Of a stretch of 64,000 nucleotides of DNA, positions 26,640 through 39,581 are shown piece after piece. Both the position numbers and the translations under genes were made by a program. Origin of the DNA: Hydractinia symbiolongicarpus (lineage: Eukaryota > Cnidaria > Hydrozoa > Anthoathecata > Hydractiniidae); assembly GCF_029227915.1 (NCBI RefSeq), contig NC_079877.1, positions 8,186,001 through 8,250,000 on the forward strand, read 5' to 3'. The notes beneath the pieces are model-generated. The model worked only from the letters and a program-made list of their open reading frames with translations. It was not told the DNA's origin and did no database searches. Each line of letters begins with the position of its first letter. Within the stretch, counting starts at the first letter, position 1.

Positions 26640-29600
26640 TCCGTTTGAGTCACAACGGTTGCGTCACATATTCGTCCCCACATGTATTTAGGGACATTTT
26701 TCTGATATTACTAGGTTGTATTGCTTCTAACAGTGAAACGATTGACTGTGGGATTTAATTGAACTAACTTTGGACTCTGACCTGATAAATGTGATAAATG
26801 GGGCAATTTGTCTCCAAGGACAAACATTTTTCTTAATTTGACATGATTTCTGGAATTCAGCGATTATGTTAGGCTCTGTGGTAGCGATTTATTCAAAAAT
26901 TTATCGCGCGCTGAAGAGATTGAGACAGTTTCAAAAACTACATTTCAATAAATTTCTAACGGTATCAGTCCGTTTGAGTCACAACGGTTGCGTCACATAT
27001 TCGTCCCCACATGAATTTAGGGATATTTTTCTGATATTACTAGGTTGTATTGCTTGTAACAGTGAAACGATTGACTGTGGGATTTAATTGAACTGATTTT
27101 GGACTGTGACCTTATAAATGTGATAAATGAGCCAATTGGTCTTCAAGGAATAACATTCTTTTTAATTTTACATGATTGCTGGAATTCAACGGTTACAATG
27201 GGCGCTTTGGTAGCGCTTCATTAAAAAAATAAGATAAATAAGTCATATTTACTGTGGGACCAATCCTGGCCGTTAGCACGCGCTGAATAAGCAGGAACAG
27301 TTTCAAAAACTACATTTCAATGAATTTCTAACGGTATCAGTCCGTTTGAGTCACAACGGTTGCGTCACATATTCGTCCCCACATGAATTTAGGGATATTT
27401 TTCTGATATTACTAGGTTGTACCGCTTTTAACAGTAAAACGATTGACTGTGGGACTTAATTGAACTAACTTTGGACTGTGACCTGATAAATGCAATAAAT
27501 GAGGCAATTAGTCTCCAAGGAAAAACATTCTTCCTAATTTGACATGATTGCTGGAATTCAGGGAAAACATTAGGCTCTGTGGTAGCGATTTATTCAAAAA
27601 TTTAGATAAAAAAGTCTTTGTTTTACTGTGGGACAAATCCTGGCCGTTATCGCGCGCTGAAGAAATAGAGACGGTTTCAAAAACTACATTTCAATAAATT
27701 TCTAACGGTATCAGTCCGTTTGAGTAACAACGGTTGCGTCACATATTCGTCCCCACATGTATTTGGGGATATTTTTCTGATATTACTAGGTTGTAGTGCT
27801 TGTAACAGTGAAACGATTGACTGTGGGACTAGATTCAACTAAATTTGGACTGTCACCTTATAAATGTGATAAGTGAGCCAACTGGACCTCAAAAAATAAC
27901 ATTCTTCTTAATTTGACATGATTGCCGGAACTCGGCGATTACACTTGGTGCTGTGGTAGCGCTTCATTTAAAAATTTAGATAAAAAAGTCTTTTTTTTAC
28001 TCTGGGACCCATCCTGTCCGTTATCGCGCGCTGAAGAATTAGAGACAGTTTCAAAAACTACATTTCAATGAATTTCTACCGGTATCAGTTCGTTTGAGTC
28101 ACAACGGTTGCGTCACATATTCGTCCCCACATGTATTTAGGGACATTTTTCTGATATTACTAGGTTGTATTGCTTCTAACAGTGAAACGATTGACTGTGG
28201 GATTTAATTGAACTAACTTTGGACTCTGACCTGATAAATGTGATAAATGGGGCACTTTGTCTCCAAGGACAAACATTTTTCTTAATTTGACATGATTTCT
28301 GGAATTCAGCGATTATGTTAGGCTCTGTGGTAGCGATTTATTCAAAAATTTATCGCGCGCTGAAGAGATTGAGACAGTTTCAAAAACTACATTTCAATAA
28401 ATTTCTAACGGTATCAGTCCGTTTGAGTCACAACGGTTGCGTCACATATTCGTCCCCACATGAATTTAGGGATATTTTTCTGATATTACTAGGTTGTATT
28501 GCTTGTAACAGTGAAACGATTGACTGTGGGATTTAATTGAACTGATTTTGGACTGTGACCTTATAAATGTGATAAATGAGCCAATTGGTCTTCAAGGAAT
28601 AACATTCTTTTTAATTTTACATGATTGCTGGAATTCAACGGTTACAATGGGCGCTTTGGTAGCGCTTCATTAAAAAAATAAGATAAATAAGTCATATTTA
28701 CTGTGGGACCAATCCTGGCCGTTAGCACGCGCTGAATAAGCAGGAACAGTTTCAAAAACTACATTTCAATGAATTTCTAACGGTATCAGTCCGTTTGAGT
28801 CACAACGGTTGCGTCACATATTCGTCCCCACATGAATTTAGGGATATTTTTCTGATATTACTAGGTTGTACCGCTTTTAACAGTAAAACGATTGACTGTG
28901 GGACTTAATTGAACTAACTTTGGACTGTGACCTGATAAATGCAATAAATGAGGCAATTAGTCTCCAAGGAAAAACATTCTTCCTAATTTGACATGATTGC
29001 TGGAATTCAGGGAAAACATTAGGCTCTGTGGTAGCGATTTATTCAAAAATTTAGATAAAAAAGTCTTTGTTTTACTGTGGGACAAATCCTGGCCGTTATC
29101 GCGCGCTGAAGAAATAGAGACGGTTTCAAAAACTACATTTCAATAAATTTCTAACGGTATCAGTCCGTTTGAGTAACAACGGTTGCGTCACATATTCGTC
29201 CCCACATGTATTTGGGGATATTTTTCTGATATTACTAGGTTGTAGTGCTTGTAACAGTGAAACGATTGACTGTGGGACTAGATTCAACTAAATTTGGACT
29301 GTCACCTTATAAATGTGATAAGTGAGCCAACTGGACCTCAAAAAATAACATTCTTCTTAATTTGACATGATTGCCGGAACTCGGCGATTACACTTGGTGC
29401 TGTGGTAGCGCTTCATTTAAAAATTTAGATAAAAAAGTCTTTTTTTTACTCTGGGACCCATCCTGTCCGTTATCGCGCGCTGAAGAATTAGAGACAGTTT
29501 CAAAAACTACATTTCAATGAATTTCTACCGGTATCAGTTCGTTTGAGTTACAACGGTTGGATCACATATTCGTCCCCACATGAATTTAGGGATATTTTTC

Positions 29601-30670
29601 TGATATTACTAGGTTGTATTGCTTGTAACAGTGAAACGATTGACTGTGGGATTTAATTGAACTGATATTGGACTGTGACCTTATAAATGTGATAAATGAG
29701 CCAATTGGTCTTCAAGGAATAACATTCTTCTTAATTTTACATGATTGCTGGAATTCAACGGTTACAATGGGCGCTTTGGTAGCGCTTCATTAAAAAAATA
29801 AGATAAATAAGTCATATTTACTGTGGGACCAATCCTGGCCGTTAGCACGCGCTGAATAAGCAGGAACAGTTTCAAAAACTACATTTCAATGAATTTCTAA
29901 CGGTATCAGTCCGTTTGAGTCACAACGGTTGCGTCACATATTCGTCCCCACATGAATTTAGGGATATTTTTCTGATATTACTAGGTTGTACCGCTTTTAA
30001 CAGTAAAACGATTGACTGTGGGACTTAATTGAACTAACTTTGGACTGTGACCTGATAAATGTAATAAATGAGGCAATTAGTCTCCAAGGAAAAACATTCT
30101 TCCTAATTTGACATGATTGCTGGAATTCAGGGAAAACATTAGGCTCTGTGGTAGCGATTTATTCAAAAATTTAGATAAAAAAGTCTTTGTTTTACTGTGG
30201 GACAAATCCTGGCCGTTATCGCGCGCTGAAGAAATAGAGACGGTTTCAAAAACTACATTTCAATAAATTTCTGACGGTATCAGTCCGTTTGAGTAACAAC
30301 GGTTGCGTCACATATTCGTCCCCACATGTATTTGGGGATATTTTTCTGATATTACTAGGTTGTAGTGCTTGTAACAGTGAAACGATTGACTGTGGGACTA
30401 GATTCAACTAAATTTGGACTGTCACCTTATAAATGTGATAAGTGAGCCAACTGGACCTCAAAAAATAACATTCTTCTTAATTTGACATGATTGCCGGAAC
30501 TCGGCGATTACACTTGGTGCTGTGGTAGCGCTTCATTTAAAAATTTAGATAAAAAAGTCTTTTTAACTCTGGGACCCATCCTGTCCGTTATCGCGCGCTG
30601 AAGAATTAGAGACAGTTTCAAAAACTACATTTCAATGAATTTCTACCGGTATCAGTTCGTTTGAGTTACA
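26640..30670 (+). repeat. Tetramer higher-order repeat, 1,449 bp
   Basis: Two successive copies of a four-monomer block are 1,449 bp apart (26866 and 28315 are equivalent points), followed by a shortened third copy of about 1.12 kb (three monomers) from roughly 29548. The unit is ~43 bp short of four full monomers because one monomer has a deletion: CAAAAATTTA is joined directly to TCGCGCGCTG at 26903 and 28352. The third copy lacks that deleted monomer. Shared private variants include CAGGGAAAACATTAGG, TTGTAGTGCTTG and the GACGGTTTC change. Confidence 0.92.
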
Positions 30671-32645
30671 ACGGTTGGATCACATACTCGTCTCCACATG
30701 TATTTAGTGATATTTTTCTGATATTATAGGTTGTATTGCTTGTAACGGTGAAACGATTGACTGTGGGACTTAAATGAACTGATTTTGGACTGTAACCTTA
30801 TAAATGTAATAAATGAGCCAATTGGACTCCCACAAATTACATTCCTCTTAATTTGACATGATTGCTGGAATTCAACGATTACAATGGGCGCTGTGGTAGC
30901 GCTTCTTTAAAAAATTTAGATAAAAAAGCCTTTTTTTTACTGTTAGACCAATCTTGGCCGTTATCGCGCGCTGAAGAAGCAGAGACAGTTTAAAGAACTA
31001 CATTTCAATGAATTTCTAACGGTATCAGTCCGTTTGAATTACAACGGTTGGGTCACATACTCGTCTCCACATGTATTTAGGGATGATTTTCTGATATTAC
31101 TAGGTTGTATCGCTTTTAACAGTGAAACGATTGACTGTGGCAGTTAAATGAACTGATTTGGACTGTGACCTTATAAATGTGATAAATGAGCCAATTGGAA
31201 TCCCACAAATAACATTCCTCTTAATTTGACATGATTGCTGGAATTCAACGATTACAATGTGCGCTGTGGTAGCGCTTTATTTAAAAATTTAGATAAAAAA
31301 GTCTTTGTTTTACTGTGGGACCCATCCTGTCCGATAGCACGCGCTGAATAAACAGGAATAGTTTCAAAAACTACATTTCATTGACTTTCTAGCGGTATCA
31401 ATCCGTTTGAGTTGCAAGGGTTGCGTCACATATTCGTACCAACATGTGTTTAGCGATATTTTTCCGCTATTACTAGGTTGCATCGCTTTTAACAGCGAAA
31501 CGATTGACTTTGGGACTTAATTAAACTGATTTTGGACTGTGACCTTACAAATGTAATAAATGAGCCAATTGGACTCCCACAAATTACATTATTTTTAATT
31601 TGACATGATTGCTGGAATTCAACGATTACAATGGGCGCTGATGTAGCGCTTCATTAAAAAATTTAGATAAAAAAGTCTTTTTTTTTACTGTTGGACCAAT
31701 CCTGGGCGTTATCGCGCGCTGAAGAAATAGAGACAGTTTTAAGAACTACGTTTCAATGAGTTTCTAACGGTATCAGTCCGTTTGAATTACAACGGTTGGG
31801 TCACATACTCGTCTCCACATGTATTTAGGGATGTTTTTCTGATATTACTAGGTTGTATCGCTATTAACAGTGAAACGATTGACTGTGGCAGTTAAATGAA
31901 CTGATTTGAACTGTGACCTTATAAATGTGATAAATGAGCCAATTGGACTCCCACAAATAACATTCCTCTTAATTTGACATGATTGCTAGAATACAACGAT
32001 TATAATGTGCGCTGTGGTAGCGCTTCATTTGAACATTTAGATAAATAAGTCATATTTACTGTGGGACCAATCCTCGCCGTTAGCACGCGCTGATTAGACA
32101 GGAACAGTTTCAAAAACTACATCTCATTGACTTTCTAGCGGTATCAATCCGTTTGAGTTACAACGGTTGCGTCACATATTCGTACCAACATGTATTTAGC
32201 GACATTTTTCCGCTATTACTAGGTTGCATCGCTTTTAACAGTGAAACGATTGACTGTAGGACTTAATTAAACTGATTTTGGACTGTGACCTTACAAATGT
32301 GATAAATGAGCCAATTGGTCTCCAAGGAATAACATTCTTCTTAATTTGACATGATTACTGGAATTCAGCGATAACATTAGGCTCTGTGGTAGCGCTTTGT
32401 TTAAAAATTTAGATAAAAAGTCTTTTTTTACTGTGGGACCCATCCTGTCCGTTATCGTGCGCTGAAGAAATAGAGACAGTTTCAAAAACTACATTTCAAT
32501 AAATTTCTAACGGTATCAGTCCGTTTGAGTAACAACGGTTGCGTCACATATTCGTCCCCACATGTATTTAGCGACATTTTTCCGCTATTACTAGGTTGCA
32601 TCGCTTTTAACAGTGAAACGATTGACTGTGGGACTTAATTAAACT
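30671..32645 (+). repeat. Irregular satellite monomers
   Basis: Mixed monomer variants with no clear local multi-monomer period. Several carry the CAACGGTTGGGTCACATACTCG variant. The monomers near 32.0-32.6 kb already resemble parts of the 1,485-bp block that follows. No other feature is visible. Confidence 0.85.
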
Positions 32646-35600
32646 GATTTTGGACTGTGACCTTATAAATGTGATAAATGAGCCAATTGGTCTCCAAGGA
32701 ATAACATTCTTCTTAATTTGACATGATTACTGGAATTCAGCGATAACATTAGGCTCTGTGGTAGCGCTTTGTTTAAAAATTTAGATAAAAAGTCTTTTTT
32801 TACTGTGGGACCCATCCTGTCCGTTATCGTGCGCTGAAAAATGTCGACAGTTTCAAAAATTATATTTCAATGAATTTCTAACGGTATCAGTCCGTTTGAG
32901 TTACAACGGTTGCGTCACATATTCGTCCCCACATGTATTTAGGGATATTTTTCTGATATTACTAGGTTGTATCGCTTTTAACAGTGAAACGATTGGCTGT
33001 GGCACTTAAATGAACTGATTTTGGACTGTAACCTTATAAATGTGATAAATGAGCCAATTGGACTCCCAGAAATAACATTCCCTTTAAATTGACATGATTG
33101 GTGGAATTCAATGATTACAAATGGCGCTGTGGTAACGCCTTACTTAAAAACTTGATAAATAAGTTATATTTACTGGGGGACCAATCCAGGCCGTTAGCAC
33201 GCGCTGAATAAATAGAAACATTTTCAAAAACTACATATCATTGACTTTCTAACGGTATCAATCCGCTTCAGTTACAACGGTTGCGTCACATGTTTGTACC
33301 AACTTGTACTTAGCGATTTTTTTCCCCTATTACTAGGTTGCATCACTTTTAACAGTGAAACGATTGACTGTGGGACTTGATTCAACTAAATTTGTACTGT
33401 AACCTTATAAATGTGATAAATGAGCCAATTGGACTCCCACAAATAACATTCCTCTTAATTTGACATGATTGCTGGAATTCAACGATTACAATGTGCGCTG
33501 TGGTAGCGCTTCATTTGAACATTTAGATAAATAAGTCATATTTACTGTGGGACCAATCCTCGCCGTTAGCACGCGCTGAATAAACAGGAACAGTTTCAAA
33601 AACTACATCTCATTGACTTTCTAGCGGTATCAATCCGTTTGAGTTACAACGGATGAGTCACATATTCGTACCAACATGTATTTAGCGATATTTTTCCGCT
33701 ATTACTAGGTTGCATCGCTTTTAACAGTGAAACGATTGACTGTGGGACTTAATTAAACTGATTTTGGACTGTGACGTTATAAATGTGATAAATGAGCCAA
33801 TTGGTCTACAAGGAATAACATTCTTCTTAAATTGACATGATTGCTGGAATTCAGCGATAACATTAGGCTCTGTGGTAGCGCTTTGTTTAAAAATTTAGAT
33901 AAAAAGTCTTTTTTTACTGTGGGACCCATCCTGTCCCTTATCGTGCGCTGAAAAAATATCGACAGTTTCAAAAATTATATTTCAATGAATTTCTAACGGT
34001 ATCAGTCCGTTTGAGTTACAACGGTTGCGTCACATATTCGTCCCCACATGTATTTAGGGATGTTTTTCTGATATTGCTAGGTTGTATCGCTTTTAACAGT
34101 GAAACGATTGACTGTGGGACTTAATTAACTGATTTTGGACTGTGACCTTATAAATGTGATAAATGAGCCAATTGGTCTCCAAGGAATAACATTCTTCTTA
34201 ATTTGACATGATTACTGGAATTCAGCGATAACATTAGGCTCTGTGGTAGCGCTTTGTTTAAAAATTTAGATAAAAAGTCTTTTTTTACTGTGGGACCCAT
34301 CCTGTCCGTTATCGTGCGCTGAAAAATGTCGACAGTTTCAAAAATTATATTTCAATGAATTTCTAACGGTATCAGTCCGTTTGAGTTACAACGGTTGCGT
34401 CACATATTCGTCCCCACATGTATTTAGGGATATTTTTCTGATATTACTAGGTTGTATCGCTTTTAACAGTGAAACGATTGGCTGTGGCACTTAAATGAAC
34501 TGATTTTGGACTGTAACCTTATAAATGTGATAAATGAGCCAATTGGACTCCCAGAAATAACATTCCCTTTAAATTGACATGATTGGTGGAATTCAATGAT
34601 TACAAATGGCGCTGTGGTAACGCCTTACTTAAAAACTTGATAAATAAGTTATATTTACTGGGGGACCAATCCAGGCCGTTAGCACGCGCTGAATAAATAG
34701 AAACATTTTCAAAAACTACATATCATTGACTTTCTAACGGTATCAATCCGCTTCAGTTACAACGGTTGCGTCACATGTTTGTACCAACTTGTACTTAGCG
34801 ATTTTTTTCCCCTATTACTAGGTTGCATCACTTTTAACAGTGAAACGATTGACTGTGGGACTTGATTCAACTAAATTTGTACTGTAACCTTATAAATGTG
34901 ATAAATGAGCCAATTGGACTCCCACAAATAACATTCCTCTTAATTTGACATGATTGCTGGAATTCAACGATTACAATGTGCGCTGTGGTAGCGCTTCATT
35001 TGAACATTTAGATAAATAAGTCATATTTACTGTGGGACCAATCCTCGCCGTTAGCACGCGCTGAATAAACAGGAACAGTTTCAAAAACTACATCTCATTG
35101 ACTTTCTAGCGGTATCAATCCGTTTGAGTTACAACGGATGAGTCACATATTCGTACCAACATGTATTTAGCGATATTTTTCCGCTATTACTAGGTTGCAT
35201 CGCTTTTAACAGTGAAACAATTGACTGTGGGACTTAATTAAACTGATTTTGGACTGTGACGTTATAAATGTGATAAATGAGCCAATTGGTCTACAAGGAA
35301 TAACATTCTTCTTAAATTGACATGATTGCTGGAATTCAGCGATAACATTAGGCTCTGTGGTAGCGCTTTGTTTAAAAATTTAGATAAAAAGTCTTTTTTT
35401 ACTGTGGGACCCATCCTGTCCCTTATCGTGCGCTGAAAAAATATCGACAGTTTCAAAAATTATATTTCAATGAATTTCTAACGGTATCAGTCCGTTTGAG
35501 TTACAACGGTTGCGTCACATATTCGTCCCCACATGTATTTAGGGATGTTTTTCTGATATTGCTAGGTTGTATCGCTTTTAACAGTGAAACGATTGGCTGT

Positions 35601-35990
35601 GGCACTTAAATGAACTGATTTTGGACTGTAACCTTATAAATGTGATAAATGAGCCAATTGGACACCCAGAAAAAACATTCCTTTTAAATTGACATGATTG
35701 GTGGAATTCAATGATTACAAATGGCACTGTGGTAACGCCTCACTTAAAAACTTGATAAATAAGTTATATTTACTGTGGGACCAATCCAGGCCGTTAGCAC
35801 GCGCTGAATAAATAGAAACATTTTTAAAAACTACATATCATTGACTTTCTAACGGTATCAATCCGCTTCAGTTACAACGGTTGCGTCACATGTTTGTACC
35901 AACTTGTACTTAGCGTTATTTTTCCCCTATTACTAGGTTGCATCGCTTTTAACAGTTAAACGATTGACTGTGGGACTTGATTCAACTAAA
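32646..35990 (+). repeat. Tetramer higher-order repeat, 1,485 bp
   Basis: Four-monomer block in two copies, 32646-34130 and 34131-35615, with a partial third copy to about 35990. The equivalent points 33777 and 35262 are 1,485 bp apart. Private variants shared by copies include ACAAATGGCGCTGTGGTAAC, AAAACTTGATAAATAAGTTA, GTACCAACTTGTACTTAGCG and GAACATTTAGATAAA. The copies are nearly identical; one visible difference is AAACAATTGAC near 35217 against AAACGATTGAC in copy 1. Confidence 0.9.
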
Positions 35991-37572
35991 TTTGGACTGT
36001 CACCTTATAAATGTGATAAGTGAGCCAACTGGACCTCAAGAAATAACATTCTTCTTAATTTGACATGATTCCCGGAACTCGGCGATTACACTGGGTGCTG
36101 TGGTAGCGCTTCATTTAAAAATTAAATAAAAAAGTCATTTTTTACCGTGGGATCAATCCTAGCCGTTATCGCGCGCTGAAGAAATAGTGACAGTTTCAAA
36201 AACTACATTTCAATGAATTTCTAACGGTATCAGTCCGTTTGAGTTACAACGGTTGCGTCACATATTCGTCTCCACATGTATTTAGGGATATTTTTTTTAT
36301 ATAACTAGGTTGTATTGCTTGTAACAGTGAAACGATTGACTGTGGGAATTAATTGAACTAACTTTGGACTGTGACCTGATAAAAATGATAAATGAGCCAA
36401 TTGGACTCCCAGAAATAAAATTCCTTTTAATTTGACAAGATTGCTGGAATTCAATGATTACAATGGGTGCTGTGGTAGCGCCTCACTTAAAAACTTGATA
36501 AATAAGTCATATTTACTGTGGGACCAATCCTGGTCGTTAGCACGCGCTGAATAAATAGGAATAGTTTCAAAAACTACATTTCCTTGACCTTCTGGCGGTA
36601 TCAATACGTTTGAGTTACAACGGTTGCGTCACATATTCGTCCCCACATGTGTTTAGGGATATTTTTCTGATATTACTAGGTTGTAACGCTTTTAACAGTG
36701 AAACGATTGACTGTGGGACTTATTTAAACTGATTTTGGACTGTGACCTTATAAATGTGATAAATGAGCCAATTGGTCTCCAAGGAACAACATTCTTGTTA
36801 ATTTGACATGATTGCTGGAATTCAGCGATAATATTAGGCTCTGTGGTAGCGCTTTATTTAAAAATTTAGATAAAAAAGTCTTTTTTTTACTCTGGGACCC
36901 ATCCTGTCCGTTATCGCGCGCTGAAGAATTAGAGACAGTTTCAAAAACTGCATGTCAGTGAATTTCTACCGGTATCAGTTCGTTTGAGTTACAACGGTTG
37001 GGTCACATACTCGTCTCCACATGTATTTAGGGATATTTTTCTGATATTATAGGTTGTATCGCTTTTAACAGCGAAACGATTGACTATGGGAGTTAAATGA
37101 ACTGATTTGGACTGGGACCTTATAAATGTGTTAAATGAGCCAGTTGGACTCCCACAAATAACATTCCTCTTAATTTGACTTGATTGCTGGAATTCAACGA
37201 TTGCAATGTGCGCTGTGGTAGCGCTTCATTTGATCATTTAGATAAATAAGTCATATTTACTGCGGGACCAATCCTGGACGTTAGCACGCGCTGAATAAAT
37301 AGAAGCATTTTCAAAAACTACATTTTGCTTGACTTTCTAGCGGTATCAATCCGTTTGAGTTACAACGGTTGCGTCACATGTTCGTCCCTACATGTATTTA
37401 GTGATGTTATTCTGATATTACTAGGTTGTATCGCTTTTAACAGTGAAACGATTGACTGTGGCACTTAGATGAACTGATTTTGGACTGTGACCTTATAAAT
37501 GTGATAAATGAGTCAATTGCACTCCCACAAATAACATTCCTCTTAATTTGACATGATTGCTGGAATTCAACG
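35991..37572 (+). repeat. Irregular satellite monomers up to LINE 1
   Basis: About four head-to-tail monomers of mixed type. The last is cut within GGAATTCAACGATTGCA at about 37578, where LINE sequence begins. No other feature is visible. Confidence 0.88.
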
Positions 37573-37581
37573 ATTGCATCG

Positions 37582-38034
37582 AAACCGTTGCTCATTTCTT
37601 TATGCTACCGACCCCCTGATAACTCAAAATACCTCGACAGAAACTTTGTTTGAAAGATTTAACAATATTTTGGATGCGATTACAGCAGAGAACAAAGAAA
37701 CGATTATGTGCGGGGATTTAACTGCAATTATAAGGTCCCCGGAGACCATTCCGACTTGAAAGATCTTGTAAAACTGCACGGTTTCAGTCAGTTAATAAAG
37801 TCATACACGCGAATAACAAAGAACAGTAAAACACTTATCGATTTGTTCTATACAGCAAACAAAATAGTAATTACCGATACATTGGTGCACACAAATTCCA
37901 TAAGTGATCATAGTTTAATTGGCATCAATAGAAAAATGAACTGTAAACGCTATCAACCAAGAAGAAAAACGGCGCGTGATTACTCTCGATATAACAAAGA
38001 AGACTTACAGAACGAACTTCGTAACATACCTTGA
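37582..38034 (+). pseudogene. LINE 1 endonuclease (APE type), 3' half, broken
   Basis: This is the C-terminal half of the apurinic-type endonuclease that nicks target DNA for LINE insertion. Reading starts at KPLLISLCYRPPDN in the frame beginning 37582, with the conserved YRPP at 37606-37617. It shifts by one between about 37622 and 37640 into ETLFERFNNIL, then shifts back at 37715-37719, where one T is missing inside the GDFN motif (GGGGATTTAAC). It continues in the first frame through YTRITKNSKTLIDL to the catalytic SDH (37903-37911), ending at an in-frame TGA (38032-38034). The same frame continues beyond that stop, so it is a nonsense mutation and not the natural end. The first half, with the catalytic Asn and Glu motifs, is absent. 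Confidence 0.88.
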
Positions 38035-39581
38035 GAAAACTGTTTAGCTGTCGATTTCAACAAAGGCTGGGATTTATTCAAAAATTACGTCACATCTACC
38101 ATCAACAAACATTCACCACTGAAGGAGAAAAATGTTCGGAGAAAGCCCAGTCCCTGGTTGACACGAGAAATACGTCAGTTGATGCACACAAGAGATTATC
38201 AACTACGCCGCTTCAAACAAACTAGCCTTGATGCTCATTGGGACAATTATAAGAAACTCAGAAATACTGTAACAAAAAAGATACGTGCTGCAAAAGCAAA
38301 CCACATCAGAAATGTATTTAAGCAATCCACTGACAAACCTAGCGACTTCTGGAAGCAAATCAAAAACTGCTATCCTACTAAGGGTACATGTGCTCCAAGT
38401 AAATTTTTCAAAATCAATGGGGAAAATGTGTCGAATCCCAAATGTATATCAAATGCATTTTGTTCGTTTTTTACGAAAGTCGGATCCAAATTAGTGAACT
38501 GTAAAATCATTAATTACACATGGAAAATGTTTGACCATCGGGACCCCCTGAAGGATATAAACCGAACTAATGCAACATTTAAGTTTAAAGAATTAACAGT
38601 CCGAGAAACATTAAAAATCTTAGAATCGACAAATACATCGAAAGCGGCAGGTCCGGACACATCACCTGCAAGAATTGCAAAGGATATTGCTCCCGTAATT
38701 GCAGCACCACTTACGTTCTTAATAAATGCAAGCTTGTTATCTGGAACCTTTCCCACATCAGAGAAAACTGCAAAAATTAACCCTGTGTTTAAAAATGGAG
38801 ATCGCAGTAATATTGATAATTACCGTCCGATCTCTGTGCTCAACATCCTGTCGAAGACCATCGAAAGAGTCGTTTATAACCAACTAGCTGACTACCTGGA
38901 AGAAAACTTCTTCCTGAGCAAACACCAGTATGGCTTCCGCCGGAAACGTCGACTAGTGATGCAGTTACCAAACTTACAAATAACATCCGCGAAAACATGG
39001 ACAAAGGCAAAGTAACAGGTGCCCTGTTTATGGACCTGAGAAAAGCATTTGACACTGTTAACCACAGTTGTTTACTTTACAAACTTCCTTACTACGGCAT
39101 ACTTGGTAAAGAGGTTGATTGGATATCTAGCTACTTGTTTCACCAAAGCCAAATCGTTAACGTTGATGGAGTTCTTTCTGAGAAGGAGTTTGTTACCCAT
39201 GGTGTACCCCAAGGTTCGATATTGGCACCTCTGCTATTTGTCCTTCTTATAAACGACCTTCCGATCCAGCTAAATTACTGCAACGTATTAATGTATTCTG
39301 ATGACACAGTGACTTATTTTTCACACAAATCGCTAACTGAGATCGAAAAATGTATAAACTCAGATGCTGAAAAAGTGTTCAGATGGATGCAAGATAACTG
39401 TCTTATCCTAAACACAAAAAAAGGAAAAACAGAATTTGTAACATTTACATCTCGATCACGTAACACCCAGATCAATATAACAATCAATAACAATGAAATC
39501 CACCAGCCTGCGTTCTACGAATATCTTGGTGTAATCATGGATAGCCATCTAAACATGAGCTCTCACCTTCAACGAATGTAG
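38035..39581 (+). pseudogene. LINE 1 reverse transcriptase, broken
   Basis: Reverse transcriptase of the non-LTR class, which copies element RNA at the nicked target. In frame with the endonuclease after the TGA, it reads DFNKGWDLFKNYV, then SPWLTREIRQLM, then the RT core: KAAGPDTSPARI, DNYRPISVLNILSKTIERV and HQYGFRRKR. A one-base loss near 38947 shifts the frame, after which STSDAV and MDLRKAFDTVNH follow (first catalytic Asp at 39033-39035). Next come HGVPQGSILAPLLF and the active-site box YSDD at 39294-39305, where YADD or FADD is usual. The frame ends at TAG (39579-39581), but RRVSSRLKMLKKVR continues in frame after it, so this is another nonsense mutation. Order and spacing of motifs fit a complete RT domain. 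Confidence 0.93.

Larger units (their letters stand above)
1..37572 (+). repeat. Left satellite array, ~373-bp monomer
   Basis: Head-to-tail tandem array. Landmarks such as GTGGTAGCGCTT, GTTTCAAAAACTACATTT and GTGAAACGATTGACTGTGGG recur about every 372-374 bp from the first base to the LINE at 37.58 kb, always in the same orientation. Monomers are moderately diverged, and most length changes are small indels. The array carries on at 40641, so this is one satellite split by a transposon. No intact protein-coding gene, RNA gene or promoter is visible. The short open frames that recur in it follow the monomer period and differ wherever the monomer differs. Whether it is centromeric, pericentromeric or interstitial cannot be told from sequence alone. 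Confidence 0.97.

Noticed and set aside
26866-27087. 73-codon plus-strand open frame, repeated at 28315-28536
   Set aside because: It exists only because the ~43-bp monomer deletion joins two frames; it is duplicated with the 1,449-bp block and has no protein features.
37553-37581. Possible start of a gene at the left LINE 1 junction (MIAGIQRL...)
   Set aside because: These codons are satellite sequence read into the truncated LINE; the real homology starts at KPLLISLCYRPP in another frame.
38514-38756. Minus-strand open frames across LINE 1 (38514-38756, 38840-39055, 39701-39895)
   Set aside because: They are antisense to well-supported reverse transcriptase sequence and have no homology of their own that I can see.
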